From: an uncultured Mycoplasmatota bacterium
GTDB lineage: Bacteria; Bacillota_I; Bacilli_A; RF39; UBA660
Assembly (NCBI GenBank): GCA_946007485.1
Contig: CAMGAM010000002.1
Coordinates: 1 to 27,877, forward strand
DNA length: 27,877 nucleotides
Reading direction: 5' to 3'
Shown here: piece after piece, positions 8,064 to 14,688 of the stretch
Numbering within the stretch: the first letter of the stretch is position 1
Layout of the letters: each line of letters begins with the position of its first letter
Program-made: the position numbers and the translations under genes
The notes under the pieces: model-generated
What the model was told of the DNA's origin: nothing
The model's database searches: none
What the model saw: only the letters and a program-made list of their open reading frames with translations

Positions 8064-8810
8064 CTAAACTATTTTCTTTTTTAGATAATTTTTTAATACC
8101 TCTTCAATTTGCTTAAAAAACTTTTCAATTTTACGGTCTTCAAAGATTAGTGAATTAATTATTTTTTCAACATATTCTTTTTCTACTACTAAAGAATAAC
8201 TAATCTTATAATTTAGACCAAAAAGATTTGACAAACAAATTAAGATGTTATCAGCATTATTATCAGACATTTTATTATTTAATGGTCTAAATAATTTAAA
8301 ATCATTATATACCAAGGCACTTGGATACGTATCAATACGATTATCTATATATGGATAATTGATAACCATACGAATTTCTTCTAAACGATAAACATCTTTC
8401 ATAATATTACAAATACAGATGGTTTTTTCATCGATGTTTTTAGGAAGACCATCTTTATTGTGACAGAAGATGGCTAACTTAATAATATTATCATATTTTG
8501 TATCCTCAGTTATCTTTCTAATTAAACCTTCATCAAATAAAATCTCTATGCTTTTCATAGTACTATCTTCATTTGGATTATCTAAATAATTGTGGTTCTT
8601 TTGTTCAAAATTACCAATATCATGAAATAGAGCAATTAACTGAATAATAACAATTTCTTCTTCATTAAAAATATTCATGTCTGTAGCTATTATTTTGGCT
8701 AAATCCATTGATTTTAATGAATGAAAATATTTTGCTTTTGCCCAAGTATTAGTCATATCTATTTTTTTAATATATTCTTCAAAATATTTTAATAATCTAC
8801 TACTTCTCAT
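8064..8810 (-). CDS. HD-domain phosphohydrolase family protein
   Basis: A 248-residue protein starting at ATG 8810 behind AAAGAGGT. The HD-superfamily metal site is visible: His30 (AKAKYFHS), the His63-Asp64 pair in IALFHDIGNFEQ, and a downstream CHNKDG near residue 115 with a later Asp in IMKDVYRLEE. HD enzymes hydrolyse phosphate esters of nucleotides or signalling nucleotides; the fold alone does not give the substrate. The C-terminal half has no motif I recognise. It is transcribed divergently from the Xre-type regulator; the shared 280-nt intergenic region holds several inverted repeats, so the two could be co-regulated. I do not see a terminator at its 3' end. Confidence 0.7.
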   Translation of the reverse strand: MRSSRLLKYFEEYIKKIDMTNTWAKAKYFHSLKSMDLAKIIATDMNIFNEEEIVIIQLIALFHDIGNFEQKNHNYLDNPNEDSTMKSIEILFDEGLIRKITEDTKYDNIIKLAIFCHNKDGLPKNIDEKTICICNIMKDVYRLEEIRMVINYPYIDNRIDTYPSALVYNDFKLFRPLNNKMSDNNADNILICLSNLFGLNYKISYSLVVEKEYVEKIINSLIFEDRKIEKFFKQIEEVLKNYLKKKIV

Positions 8811-8855
8811 ATAAACCTCTTTCTACTTTTATTGTTAATTTATAATGTTTTCATA

Positions 8856-8901
8856 TATTTAGTTATTTTAGGTAATTTATGGAAAAGTAAATAACTAAAT
8901 A
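8856..8901 (+). repeat. perfect 13-bp inverted repeat between the HD gene and the Xre gene
   Basis: TATTTAGTTATTT (8856-8868) and AAATAACTAAATA (8889-8901) are exact complements across a 20-nt centre. There is no T-run on either side, so a terminator is unlikely. It sits about 46 nt upstream of the HD gene start, where it could be an operator or a leader hairpin. Confidence 0.55.
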
Positions 8902-8914
8902 AAGACGGTTATTC

Positions 8915-8935
8915 ATATACTTATAACAAGTATAT
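8915..8935 (+). repeat. 8-bp palindrome, possible operator
   Basis: ATATACTT (8915-8922) and AAGTATAT (8928-8935) are perfect complements separated by ATAAC. The 5-nt centre is the same size as in the TTGGTAA dyad nearby. Confidence 0.4.
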
Positions 8936-8987
8936 TACAAATAAAAAGAATTTTCAATATTTTTAAGTAGAAGATTTTTAAAAAATA

Positions 8988-9025
8988 TTGGTAATTTTTG
9001 GTAAAATTCTTACCAATTATGGTAA
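8988..9025 (+). promoter_or_regulatory. array of TTGGTAA boxes, candidate operator of the Xre regulator
   Basis: TTGGTAA occurs at 8988-8994 and 8998-9004 (starts 10 nt apart, one helical turn), its complement TTACCAA at 9010-9016, and ATGGTAA at 9019-9025. The second and third form a perfect inverted repeat with a 5-nt centre. The boxes end seven nt before a TATAAT (9032-9037), so they cover the -35 region (best match TTACCA, 9010-9015). Dyads of this size upstream of an Xre-type gene normally bind the gene's own product; that is inference here. Confidence 0.6.
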
Positions 9026-9031
9026 TATTTT

Positions 9032-9069
9032 TATAATGAAGGGAATATTATGGCCTATTTTATTATAAT
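9032..9069 (+). promoter_or_regulatory. candidate -10 elements for the Xre gene
   Basis: Two perfect TATAAT hexamers, at 9032-9037 and 9064-9069. The first has TTACCA 16 nt upstream as a -35 inside the operator array; the second has no good -35. Confidence 0.45.
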
Positions 9070-9092
9070 GGTTTTGGAGATGGAGGTAGTCT

Positions 9093-9431
9093 ATGGATTT
9101 AGGAAGTAAAATTAAGAACATTAGATATAATAACAATGTTAGTCAAGATGAGATGGCAAAAATTCTAAAAATTAATAGAAATTATTTATCTAGAATAGAG
9201 ACAAATAAATCTTTACCAACGGCTGAAGTATTGGCAAGATTAGCTGAAACTTTTAATATCAGTATCGATTCATTACTTGGAGTTAATATTGATGGAAAAG
9301 ATGGTGCAGAAGCTAAACTTAATAAAATTAAGAAGATATCACAATATTGTTCATATCTTTCTAATTCTGAATTAGATTTTGTGATAAATATGCTTTGTGT
9401 AATGACTAGTAATACTAGAGTTAAATTATAA
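9093..9431 (+). CDS. Xre-family helix-turn-helix transcriptional regulator
   Basis: A 112-residue protein starting at ATG 9093 behind GGAGGTAG. Residues about 4-60 form a Cro/C1-type HTH: LGSKIKNIRYNNNVSQDEMA, then LKINRNYLSRIETNKSLPTAEVLARLAETFNISIDSLLG. The spacing of Q-x-x-x-A, the recognition helix and the D-S-L-L-G ending are all as expected. The C-terminal 50 residues (KLNKIKKISQYCSYLSNSELDFVINML) are probably a dimerisation segment and are unrecognised. An array of inverted TTGGTAA boxes sits over its promoter, suggesting autoregulation; the divergent HD gene may be a second target. A terminator separates it from murF. Confidence 0.88.
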   Translation: MDLGSKIKNIRYNNNVSQDEMAKILKINRNYLSRIETNKSLPTAEVLARLAETFNISIDSLLGVNIDGKDGAEAKLNKIKKISQYCSYLSNSELDFVINMLCVMTSNTRVKL

Positions 9432-9483
9432 ATTGTGTAAATAATTTTTAGTGATTTAAAAAACTAATATTATAGGATTGATA

Positions 9484-9530
9484 AAATATTTACGTTGACT
9501 GAGATTAAATGTTAAGGTAGATATTTTTTT
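9484..9530 (+). terminator. terminator after the Xre gene
   Basis: AAATATTTAC (9484-9493) pairs with GTAGATATTT (9517-9526, one G-U pair); an inner TTGAC/GTTAA stem shortens the loop; T-run to 9530. Confidence 0.65.
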
Positions 9531-9549
9531 ATTGATTCGATGATTTTAT

Positions 9550-9555
9550 TATAAT
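9550..9555 (+). promoter_or_regulatory. candidate murF -10 element
   Basis: TATAAT at 9550-9555, about 27 nt upstream of the murF start and after the terminator. No convincing -35 is visible. Confidence 0.35.
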
Positions 9556-9581
9556 ATAATTATATTAAGGAGATGAGTTCG

Positions 9582-10913
9582 ATGATTAGTGTTAAAGATA
9601 TTATAAATATTTGTAATGGAGAATTAATATGTGGAGATGAGAATATAATATGTGAATCTTTTACTAATGATACGAGAAAGTTATCTAAGGGAGATGTCTA
9701 TGTAGGAATTAAGGGTGATACTTTTGATGGGAATTCTTTTTATAGAGAGGCTTTTGATAAGGGAGCGATTGCTTGTATTTTAGATAGAGATACGCCATTG
9801 GATAGAAGGATGAGAAAGGAAGCAATTATTTTAGTCGATGATACGATTGAAGCTATTCAAAAGTTAGCTAAATACAAGAGAAGTCTTTATAATATACCGG
9901 TAGTAGCAGTTACTGGTAGTGTTGGTAAAACTTCTGTTAAAGATATGATATATAAGGTAGTAAGTAGTAAGTATAAAGTGTTGTGTACTAAAGGTAATAT
10001 GAATAATCATATTGGAGTGCCATTAACAATTCTTGAATTAACTAATCATGAGGCTTTGATTGTTGAGATGGGAATGAATCATTTTAACGAATTACATGTA
10101 TTATCAAATATAGCTAAACCCACTTTAGCAGTGATTACTAATATAGGAACAGCTCATATTGGTAACCTTGGAAGTAGAGAAAATATTCTTAAGGCAAAGT
10201 TAGAAATACTTGATGGAATGAATGATGGCTTTTTAATAATTAATAATGATAATGATTTACTTAGAACAGTTAAGTATGATAAATTAATTACAATTGGAAT
10301 TGATAATAAAAGTGATTATATGGCAAAAGAAATTTCTATGTCGGCTTTTGAATCTAGTTTTCTTATAGATGATGAGTATGTTAAATTACCAATAGGAAGT
10401 ATGGCTTTTGTGTATAATGCACTATTTGCTTATGCAGTGGGAATTAAACTTGGAATAGATAAAGAGCAAATTATATATGCATTAGATAATTTCAAGCTTA
10501 GTCCACATCGTTTAGAAGTAATAAAAAAAGATAATTATACGATTATTGATGATACATATAATGCTAGTTTAGATTCAGTTAAGAATTCTTTATCATTACT
10601 TTCTAAGGTAGATGGCAGAAAAGCATTTATTTTTGCTGATATTTTAGAGGTATCACAATTTGGTGAAGAAATTCATAGAGAGGTCGCTAAGGCTTGTATA
10701 GATAATAAAATTGATGAGGTTATTTGTGTTGGTGATTTAGCTAGATATACATATGATGAACTTGATAATAGTAATACATTAAGATATTATTTTAAGAATA
10801 ATGATGAATTATTAGATAAAATTGATGATGTTATTATAAACGGAGATACGATATTGATTAAAGGATCTCACGGAATGAATTTATTAGAGGTTGTTGAATA
10901 TTTAAAGAAGTAG
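9582..10913 (+). CDS. murF: UDP-N-acetylmuramoyl-tripeptide--D-alanyl-D-alanine ligase
   Basis: A 443-residue Mur ligase that adds D-Ala-D-Ala to the UDP-MurNAc-tripeptide, the last cytoplasmic step in wall precursor synthesis. The start is ATG 9582 because AAGGAG (9568-9573) is eight nt upstream; an ATG at 9573 overlaps that site. Domains in order: the N-terminal UDP-substrate domain with SFTNDTRKLSKGDVYVGIKG (about 26-46, MurF type), the ATP-binding P-loop VTGSVGKTS at about 110-118, NNHIGVPLT, VEMGMNHFNEL and TNIGTAHIGNLGS in the central domain, then SPHRLEV and DDTYNASLDS, which are typical of MurF rather than MurC, D or E. It stands apart from any division/cell wall cluster. Complete and near the usual 450 residues. 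Confidence 0.95.
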   Translation: MISVKDIINICNGELICGDENIICESFTNDTRKLSKGDVYVGIKGDTFDGNSFYREAFDKGAIACILDRDTPLDRRMRKEAIILVDDTIEAIQKLAKYKRSLYNIPVVAVTGSVGKTSVKDMIYKVVSSKYKVLCTKGNMNNHIGVPLTILELTNHEALIVEMGMNHFNELHVLSNIAKPTLAVITNIGTAHIGNLGSRENILKAKLEILDGMNDGFLIINNDNDLLRTVKYDKLITIGIDNKSDYMAKEISMSAFESSFLIDDEYVKLPIGSMAFVYNALFAYAVGIKLGIDKEQIIYALDNFKLSPHRLEVIKKDNYTIIDDTYNASLDSVKNSLSLLSKVDGRKAFIFADILEVSQFGEEIHREVAKACIDNKIDEVICVGDLARYTYDELDNSNTLRYYFKNNDELLDKIDDVIINGDTILIKGSHGMNLLEVVEYLKK

Positions 10914-10925
10914 TTATATGTTTTG

Positions 10926-10966
10926 ACATTCTCATATTATATGATGATATAGTTATTTGAGAATGT
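10926..10966 (+). repeat. 9-bp inverted repeat after murF
   Basis: ACATTCTCA (10926-10934) and TGAGAATGT (10958-10966) are exact complements with a 23-nt loop. No T-run follows, so it is a weak terminator candidate or an mRNA 3'-end hairpin. Confidence 0.4.
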
Positions 10967-11011
10967 TAATTATCTTAGTTTAATCCATTGCCTTTTATGG
11001 TGATGGAGTTT

Positions 11012-11040
11012 TTGTTTAATTTATCAATATATGTTATAAT
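11012..11040 (+). promoter_or_regulatory. promoter for the ASCH gene
   Basis: TTGTTT (11012-11017), 17-nt spacer, TATAAT (11035-11040) with an extended TGT before it. The start near 11047 leaves about 47 nt to the ASCH start. Confidence 0.6.
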
Positions 11041-11093
11041 TATGATAAATTATATTAATAAATTATAATTATTTGGATGGGATGAAAAAGAAA

Positions 11094-11435
11094 ATGATAC
11101 ATAAGATGAAATTACAATCTAAATATTTTGATTTTATGTTTATAGGTACTAAGCGTATTGAGATAAGACTTAATGATTTAAAAAGACAAATAATTAAAAT
11201 AGGAGATATTATAGAATTTGAAAGATTTTCGGAATTGAATGAAAGTTTCAAAACAAGAGTTGTATAACTTATTAGATATAATAATTTTGATGAATTGGTT
11301 AAAGATTTTAATATATCAATATTAGCTGATAAGTCAATGACAAAATCTGAATTAATAAATGAATTGATACAGTTTTATTCAGAAGAAAAACAACAAAAAT
11401 ATAGAGTACTTGCTATTAGAATAGAATTAATATAA
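11094..11435 (+). pseudogene. ASCH-domain protein, interrupted by one in-frame TAA
   Basis: The frame starts at ATG 11094 (MIHKMKLQSKYFDFM, the usual beginning of the family; in-frame TTG 11073 and ATG 11082 lie upstream). It carries the ASCH pattern GTKRIEIRLNDLKRQ, with the conserved G-x-K-x-I-E-x-R-L core, and IIKIGDIIEF. TAA at 11265-11267 interrupts the strand after TRVV. The same frame then continues for 55 codons to TAA 11433-11435 with LIRYNNFDELVKDF, ILADKSMTKSELI and KYRVLAIRIELI, which is the rest of the domain in register. ASCH domains resemble PUA and are thought to bind RNA or modified nucleosides; some hydrolyse N4-acylcytidine. Without the second half the fold should not form. 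The promoter appears intact. Confidence 0.75.
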
Positions 11436-11658
11436 TTATAGTTATTTACTTTTTTGATATTTATAATAATAATTATGATGATTATATATTTGAAATCATT
11501 TCATATTATACTAACACTTGGAATGATAAAAATTTATTTAAAAAAGTATATAAAGATGTTATGAATAATGATGCTTGTGATGTATTTGATTTTTGATGGG
11601 TATTAATAAAGATGATGCAGAGAGGATATTTAAATTATATAGTTTAAGTGTTGAGTAA
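11420..11658 (+). pseudogene. frameshifted remnant of a small unknown gene
   Basis: One frame is open from 11420 to a TGA at 11594-11596 (58 codons, including SYYTNTWNDKNLFKKVYKD and VMNNDACDVFDF). The reading continues smoothly if one T is added to the T-run at 11590-11594: FLMGINKDDAERIFKLYS in the next frame, ending at TAA 11656-11658. No start codon with a ribosome binding site is visible, so the 5' end is lost or the gene was co-translated with the ASCH gene. I do not recognise the protein. The low-complexity AT-rich sequence makes this call tentative. Confidence 0.35.
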
Positions 11659-11666
11659 TTTAGTAA

Positions 11667-11731
11667 ATAATTAAGTCAAAATAAAAACACAATTTTGCTT
11701 GAATGACATTTTTTGCTTAATTATGTTTTTT
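11667..11731 (+). terminator. possible terminator of the ASCH unit
   Basis: ATAATTAAG (11667-11675) pairs with CTTAATTAT (11716-11724) and is followed by GTTTTTT. A second small stem, CAAAAT/ATTTTG, lies in the 40-nt loop. Confidence 0.45.
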
Positions 11732-11865
11732 GTATATTTCAAAACAATTTATAAGTAATTTTTGTTTATATATTTTCTTGACTTATGTTTATATTATTAT
11801 TAGTGATATTTTTGACTGTATATTTTTTTTCATATAAATGTAAATTTTATTAGATTATTTGCTTA
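11732..11865. other. AT-rich intergenic stretch, nothing recognised
   Basis: Only T-rich tracts and short simple repeats are visible on either strand up to the end of the small membrane protein gene; I see no gene or RNA signature. Confidence 0.5.
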
Positions 11866-12180
11866 CTAAATATCAGTATTTTTTTTTAGTTTGCTTAGTG
11901 AAATAATACTATATACAATTAACCACGCTGATAATAATATCATTATTTCTTCTGGGTAGTAAATCACTATTAATAATATACCTGCTACAATTGACAATAT
12001 ACACTGAATTTTGATATTTAATAGTTTAGTTTGTAATGAGATAAATAATCCAATATATGCTACTAATAAAACAATATCTGTTATTTCTAATCCTTGAACA
12101 ATTATTTTCAATGCAGTAAATGCTAGTATTGCTATATAGATTGAACCTAACCTATTTTTTATTTTTTGAATTTGCTCCAT
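11866..12180 (-). CDS. small membrane protein of unknown function
   Basis: A 104-residue protein starting at ATG 12180 behind a full AAAGGAGG site five nt upstream, the best ribosome binding site in the window. A good promoter lies directly upstream. Hydrophobicity suggests four short membrane segments at about 12-30, 36-51, 58-75 and 79-95, with a short basic start (MEQIQKIKNRLG) and a basic tail (KLKKNTDI). I recognise no family. It is isolated: the ASCH remnant lies on the opposite strand downstream and the tRNA-His unit lies upstream on the same strand, ended by its own terminator. The promoter and ribosome binding site make it a real gene, but nothing indicates its job. Confidence 0.7.
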   Translation of the reverse strand: MEQIQKIKNRLGSIYIAILAFTALKIIVQGLEITDIVLLVAYIGLFISLQTKLLNIKIQCILSIVAGILLIVIYYPEEIMILLSAWLIVYSIISLSKLKKNTDI

Positions 12181-12200
12181 ATTTTCCTCCTTTTGTTTTT

Positions 12201-12229
12201 ATTGTAACAATTTAATGGTATGTTGTCTA
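12201..12229 (-). promoter_or_regulatory. promoter of the small membrane protein gene
   Basis: On the minus strand TAGACA (12224-12229), 17-nt spacer, TACAAT (12201-12206) with an extended TGT. The predicted transcript starts close to the ribosome binding site, giving a very short leader. Confidence 0.7.
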
Positions 12230-12306
12230 TAAGGTATTTGAAATTATTTTTAACTTCTTGTGGATATTTTCTTTTTTATTTTTAAACTATTCCTTCCGTT
12301 CCATAC

Positions 12307-12334
12307 AAAAAATCGACTCAATTACGAATCGATT
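12307..12334 (-). terminator. terminator of tRNA-His
   Basis: On the minus strand AATCGATTC pairs with GAGTCGATT (one G-U pair) across a 6-nt loop and is followed by T6. A second small hairpin (GTCGAA CAG TTCGAC, 12349-12363) sits between it and the tRNA and is followed by T5 on the plus strand. Confidence 0.8.
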
Positions 12335-12375
12335 TCTTTATATATAGTGTCGAACAGTTCGACTTTTTATCAATC

Positions 12376-12452
12376 TGGGACGGATTGTGGGAATCGAACC
12401 CACGCATGTTGGAACCACAATCCAATGTGTTAACCACTTCACCAAATCCGCC
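12376..12452 (-). tRNA. tRNA-His (anticodon GTG)
   Basis: A full cloverleaf on the minus strand: acceptor GCGGATT pairs with AATCCGT, D arm GTGAAGTGGTTAACAC, anticodon stem TTGGA/TCCAA with loop containing GTG (12416-12418), T arm GTGGGTTCGATTCCCAC. The extra 5' G (position -1) opposite discriminator C73 is the histidine identity element. CCA is encoded at 12376-12378. Confidence 0.97.
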
Positions 12453-12464
12453 AGTACGTTTGTA

Positions 12465-12493
12465 ATTATATCAATAATATGAGTATTTGTCAA
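12465..12493 (-). promoter_or_regulatory. consensus promoter of tRNA-His
   Basis: On the minus strand TTGACA (12488-12493), 17-nt spacer, TATAAT (12465-12470) with extended TGA: perfect consensus, as expected for a stable RNA gene. It begins six nt after the mntP stop. Confidence 0.9.
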
Positions 12494-12498
12494 CATTT

Positions 12499-13047
12499 TT
12501 ATTTGACAAAGATGATAATAGCAATAATTATTAGAATAATTCCACCAATAGTTTTGGAGTATGTTCCTATTTTTTTACCAATAATATTTCCTAAGATAAG
12601 ACCTAGATAGGTAAATAATCCACTAGTAAGCGAGAAAACAATTGATGATAGATAGTAGCTATCAGTAATAGCTTTTAGTCCTATACCTACGGAAAGGCTA
12701 TCAATACTTACAGATAATCCAAACATTAGAAAACCAAGCATGCTGATAGTTAGTTTTTCTTCTTTTTTACTATAATTAGATATGATTAAATCAATACCTA
12801 TATATATAAGAATGATTGAAGCAATTATATCAATACTTATAACATCTATTTTATTGATTAAATATCCAAATTGAAGACCAATTAAAGGCATAATAAAATG
12901 ATAGATACCGACAATTATTGAAAGCGATAGTTTTTGCTTGTTATTTAGATTATTCATTCCATAAATTAATGAAAGAGAAAAAGCGTCCATACTTAGACTA
13001 ATACCAATTAAAAGAATAGTAAAAAAAGAATTCATAATATTATTCAC
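12499..13047 (-). CDS. mntP: manganese efflux pump MntP / YtaF-family membrane protein
   Basis: A 182-residue integral membrane protein starting at ATG 13047 behind AGGTGA. Six hydrophobic helices are visible. The family's two internally repeated signatures are present: LSMDAFSLSLIYG near residue 19 and VSIDSLSVGIGL near residue 113, each with the conserved acidic residue that MntP needs for Mn(II) export. YtaF, named as a sporulation membrane protein in some genomes, is a close relative, so the alternative call is YtaF. It is the last gene of the prfA-prmC-X-spoIIR-mntP row, 30 nt after spoIIR, and mntP also lies near spoIIR in Bacillus. No manganese riboswitch (yybP-ykoY type) is seen upstream. 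Confidence 0.8.
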   Translation of the reverse strand: MNNIMNSFFTILLIGISLSMDAFSLSLIYGMNNLNNKQKLSLSIIVGIYHFIMPLIGLQFGYLINKIDVISIDIIASIILIYIGIDLIISNYSKKEEKLTISMLGFLMFGLSVSIDSLSVGIGLKAITDSYYLSSIVFSLTSGLFTYLGLILGNIIGKKIGTYSKTIGGIILIIIAIIIFVK

Positions 13048-13077
13048 CTATTTAATATTATTTATTCTTTTTAATTT

Positions 13078-13593
13078 TTAGAATATTTTATTTAATAACT
13101 CTTTAAAATATGATTTATAAGTATGTTCTTCCTCTGTGTCTACTAAGCAAAAATTAGGAAAAAGAACGCACCAAAAATTATCACCTTTAGATTCTCCGAT
13201 AGATATTACTAGTGATTCATAATAACCTTCTTCGTAAGTTATACCTTGATAGGTCTTTTCTGGAAAATAATTATTACCATAGTTTACTTGATATGGAAGA
13301 TTATAGTCATATGATGAAAAAATATTGTTGATATTATTTTCAATAGTAGGAATGCTTTCATTAATAATACTTCTGGCATCTTCAATGGAAGTAGTATCTT
13401 TAGTTAAAGAATAGATGTCTTTTTCTAAATAGTCTTTAACTTTTTCTTTAATATAGATATCTTCAGGGTTATTACTATTAGGAATAACTCTTAATCTAAT
13501 GGCAGTATCAGGAATAAGGGATACTTGATTATTTAATTTATATATTGATAGTAAGACAATGATTAAAATTAGTAAAAAGATTTTTCGTTTCAT
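13078..13593 (-). CDS. spoIIR: stage II sporulation protein R
   Basis: A 171-residue protein starting at ATG 13593 behind AGGTGAT. It has an N-terminal hydrophobic segment (about 4-19), then the SpoIIR core: AIRLRVIPNSNNPEDIYIKEKVKD near residue 31 and, near the end, YGNNYFPEKTYQGITYEEGYYESLVISIG and NFWCVLFPNFCLVD, which are the family's most conserved blocks. SpoIIR is made in the forespore under sigma-F, exported to the intermembrane space, and activates the protease SpoIIGA so that pro-sigma-E is processed in the mother cell. It is shorter than the usual 200-230 residues but has both ends. Location after prfA and prmC matches Bacillus. It is the clearest evidence that the lineage sporulates or recently did. 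I did not find a clear sigma-F promoter. Confidence 0.9.
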   Translation of the reverse strand: MKRKIFLLILIIVLLSIYKLNNQVSLIPDTAIRLRVIPNSNNPEDIYIKEKVKDYLEKDIYSLTKDTTSIEDARSIINESIPTIENNINNIFSSYDYNLPYQVNYGNNYFPEKTYQGITYEEGYYESLVISIGESKGDNFWCVLFPNFCLVDTEEEHTYKSYFKELLNKIF

Positions 13594-13640
13594 TTTATCA
13601 CCTAAGATTATAATGGTTATTTTTTAAATAATTGAAACAA

Positions 13641-13662
13641 AAAAATAAGATTTCTCTTATTT
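13641..13662 (-). terminator. terminator overlapping the stop of the acidic protein gene
   Basis: On the minus strand AAATAAGA (13655-13662) pairs with TCTTATTT (13643-13650) across GAAA, followed by more T. The stop codon 13657-13659 lies inside the first arm. Confidence 0.75.
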
Positions 13663-14607
13663 TAGATGATTATTTATTTTTAATAAGCATAATTTTCCAT
13701 AGTGATTAGAATGATATTTAGTTTCTAAATCATAACAAAAGTTTCTTAATTTAATTATTTTTTCTAAGTCTAAGTAATTTAAAATTTCTTCTAGACAAAG
13801 GGTGTTAAATAGATTTTCACAGATAGTTTTTTCATTAGTATCCTTAATATCTTGTTCATACATAGTTCTAATAAGATCAATAGCTTGGTTATAATATAAT
13901 GAAGAAAAATCTGTATCAGTACTAACAAAAATTAAGAAAGGATTAAAATGAGCTTTAATAGCCATCAATTCTAATGGGATATTGCTTGATAGAAAATCAT
14001 ATTTAGAATAAGTATGATAAATCTTTAGAAGTCGATTACGATATTCTGATTCTCTTTTGGTAGTAGTTTGAATATTGGTAATACTTAATAATACTTTTCT
14101 CGTAGCAGCAATATAAATTATATTCATGGCTTCATCATATTGATCATCTAGATTATCAGGATATAGCAAATAATAATTATTTTCGATAGGGATTTCTTCA
14201 CTATCTTCATGCTCATATGTGTCAATTGTTTCTTCGTCATCTTCTTCTGATTCTTCATCATTTAATTCTTCATTATATTCTGATGGTTTTTGTTCTTTTC
14301 TTAAATCGATTTCTTTCTTATCTATAACATAAGAGATGACATTACTACCATAGTAATAACAATATTCTTCTGGATATTTTTGATTATATTTGTTAAAATT
14401 TGTCAACATGATTTGTAAAGTATCAATGGAAAATTGACTACAATAATCAATAGATTCAATAATATAATCATATAAATTATTTAAATGATAGTTATATTCT
14501 TGAGTATTTTCTCTATTTTTTGAAGATAATTCCATTAAAATACTATATTCATTATCAATTTTTTTAGTTATTTGAAATAATTCAAATACATAGTATGTTT
14601 CTATCAT
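13657..14607 (-). CDS. hypothetical acidic protein between prmC and spoIIR
   Basis: A 316-residue protein starting at ATG 14607 behind AGGGGG five nt upstream. There are no membrane segments or signal peptide. Residues 1-100 look helical and rich in Tyr and Asn; about 110-145 is a strongly acidic, probably disordered linker (NEELNDEESEEDDEE, then YEHEDSEE); the C-terminal 170 residues are again helical (for example AMNIIYIAATRKVLLSI and LEEILNYLDLEKIIKL). I recognise no domain. It takes the place of an unrelated or uncharacterised gene between prmC and spoIIR in Bacillus. It has its own terminator, and the prmC terminator precedes it, so it is probably transcribed separately. A small hairpin covers part of its ribosome binding site. 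Confidence 0.7.
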   Translation of the reverse strand: MIETYYVFELFQITKKIDNEYSILMELSSKNRENTQEYNYHLNNLYDYIIESIDYCSQFSIDTLQIMLTNFNKYNQKYPEEYCYYYGSNVISYVIDKKEIDLRKEQKPSEYNEELNDEESEEDDEETIDTYEHEDSEEIPIENNYYLLYPDNLDDQYDEAMNIIYIAATRKVLLSITNIQTTTKRESEYRNRLLKIYHTYSKYDFLSSNIPLELMAIKAHFNPFLIFVSTDTDFSSLYYNQAIDLIRTMYEQDIKDTNEKTICENLFNTLCLEEILNYLDLEKIIKLRNFCYDLETKYHSNHYGKLCLLKINNHLK

Positions 14608-14610
14608 AAT

Positions 14611-14628
14611 TTCCCCCTAGTTATAGGG
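14611..14628 (-). promoter_or_regulatory. hairpin covering the ribosome binding site of the acidic protein gene
   Basis: On the minus strand CCCTA (14624-14628) pairs with TAGGG (14615-14619) across TAAC. The second arm includes most of the AGGGGG ribosome binding site. A five-bp stem is weak, but it could limit translation. Confidence 0.4.
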
Positions 14629-14664
14629 TATCATAAACTTTTTTATTTAGCAATATTTTTAAAA

Positions 14665-14688
14665 ATAAAAAGTAGTTTTTGGCTACTT
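14665..14688 (-). terminator. terminator of prfA-prmC
   Basis: On the minus strand AAGTAG (14683-14688) pairs with CTACTT (14670-14675), loop CCAAAAA, then T-rich sequence. The first arm contains the prmC stop TAG. Confidence 0.65.

Noticed and set aside
9495..9523. TTGACT promoter for murF
   Set aside because: The hexamer lies inside the hairpin of the Xre terminator and lacks a good -10.
12349..12363. SOS (LexA) box at GTCGAACAGTTCGAC
   Set aside because: The half sites are separated by one nt instead of four; it is better read as a small hairpin near the tRNA-His terminator.
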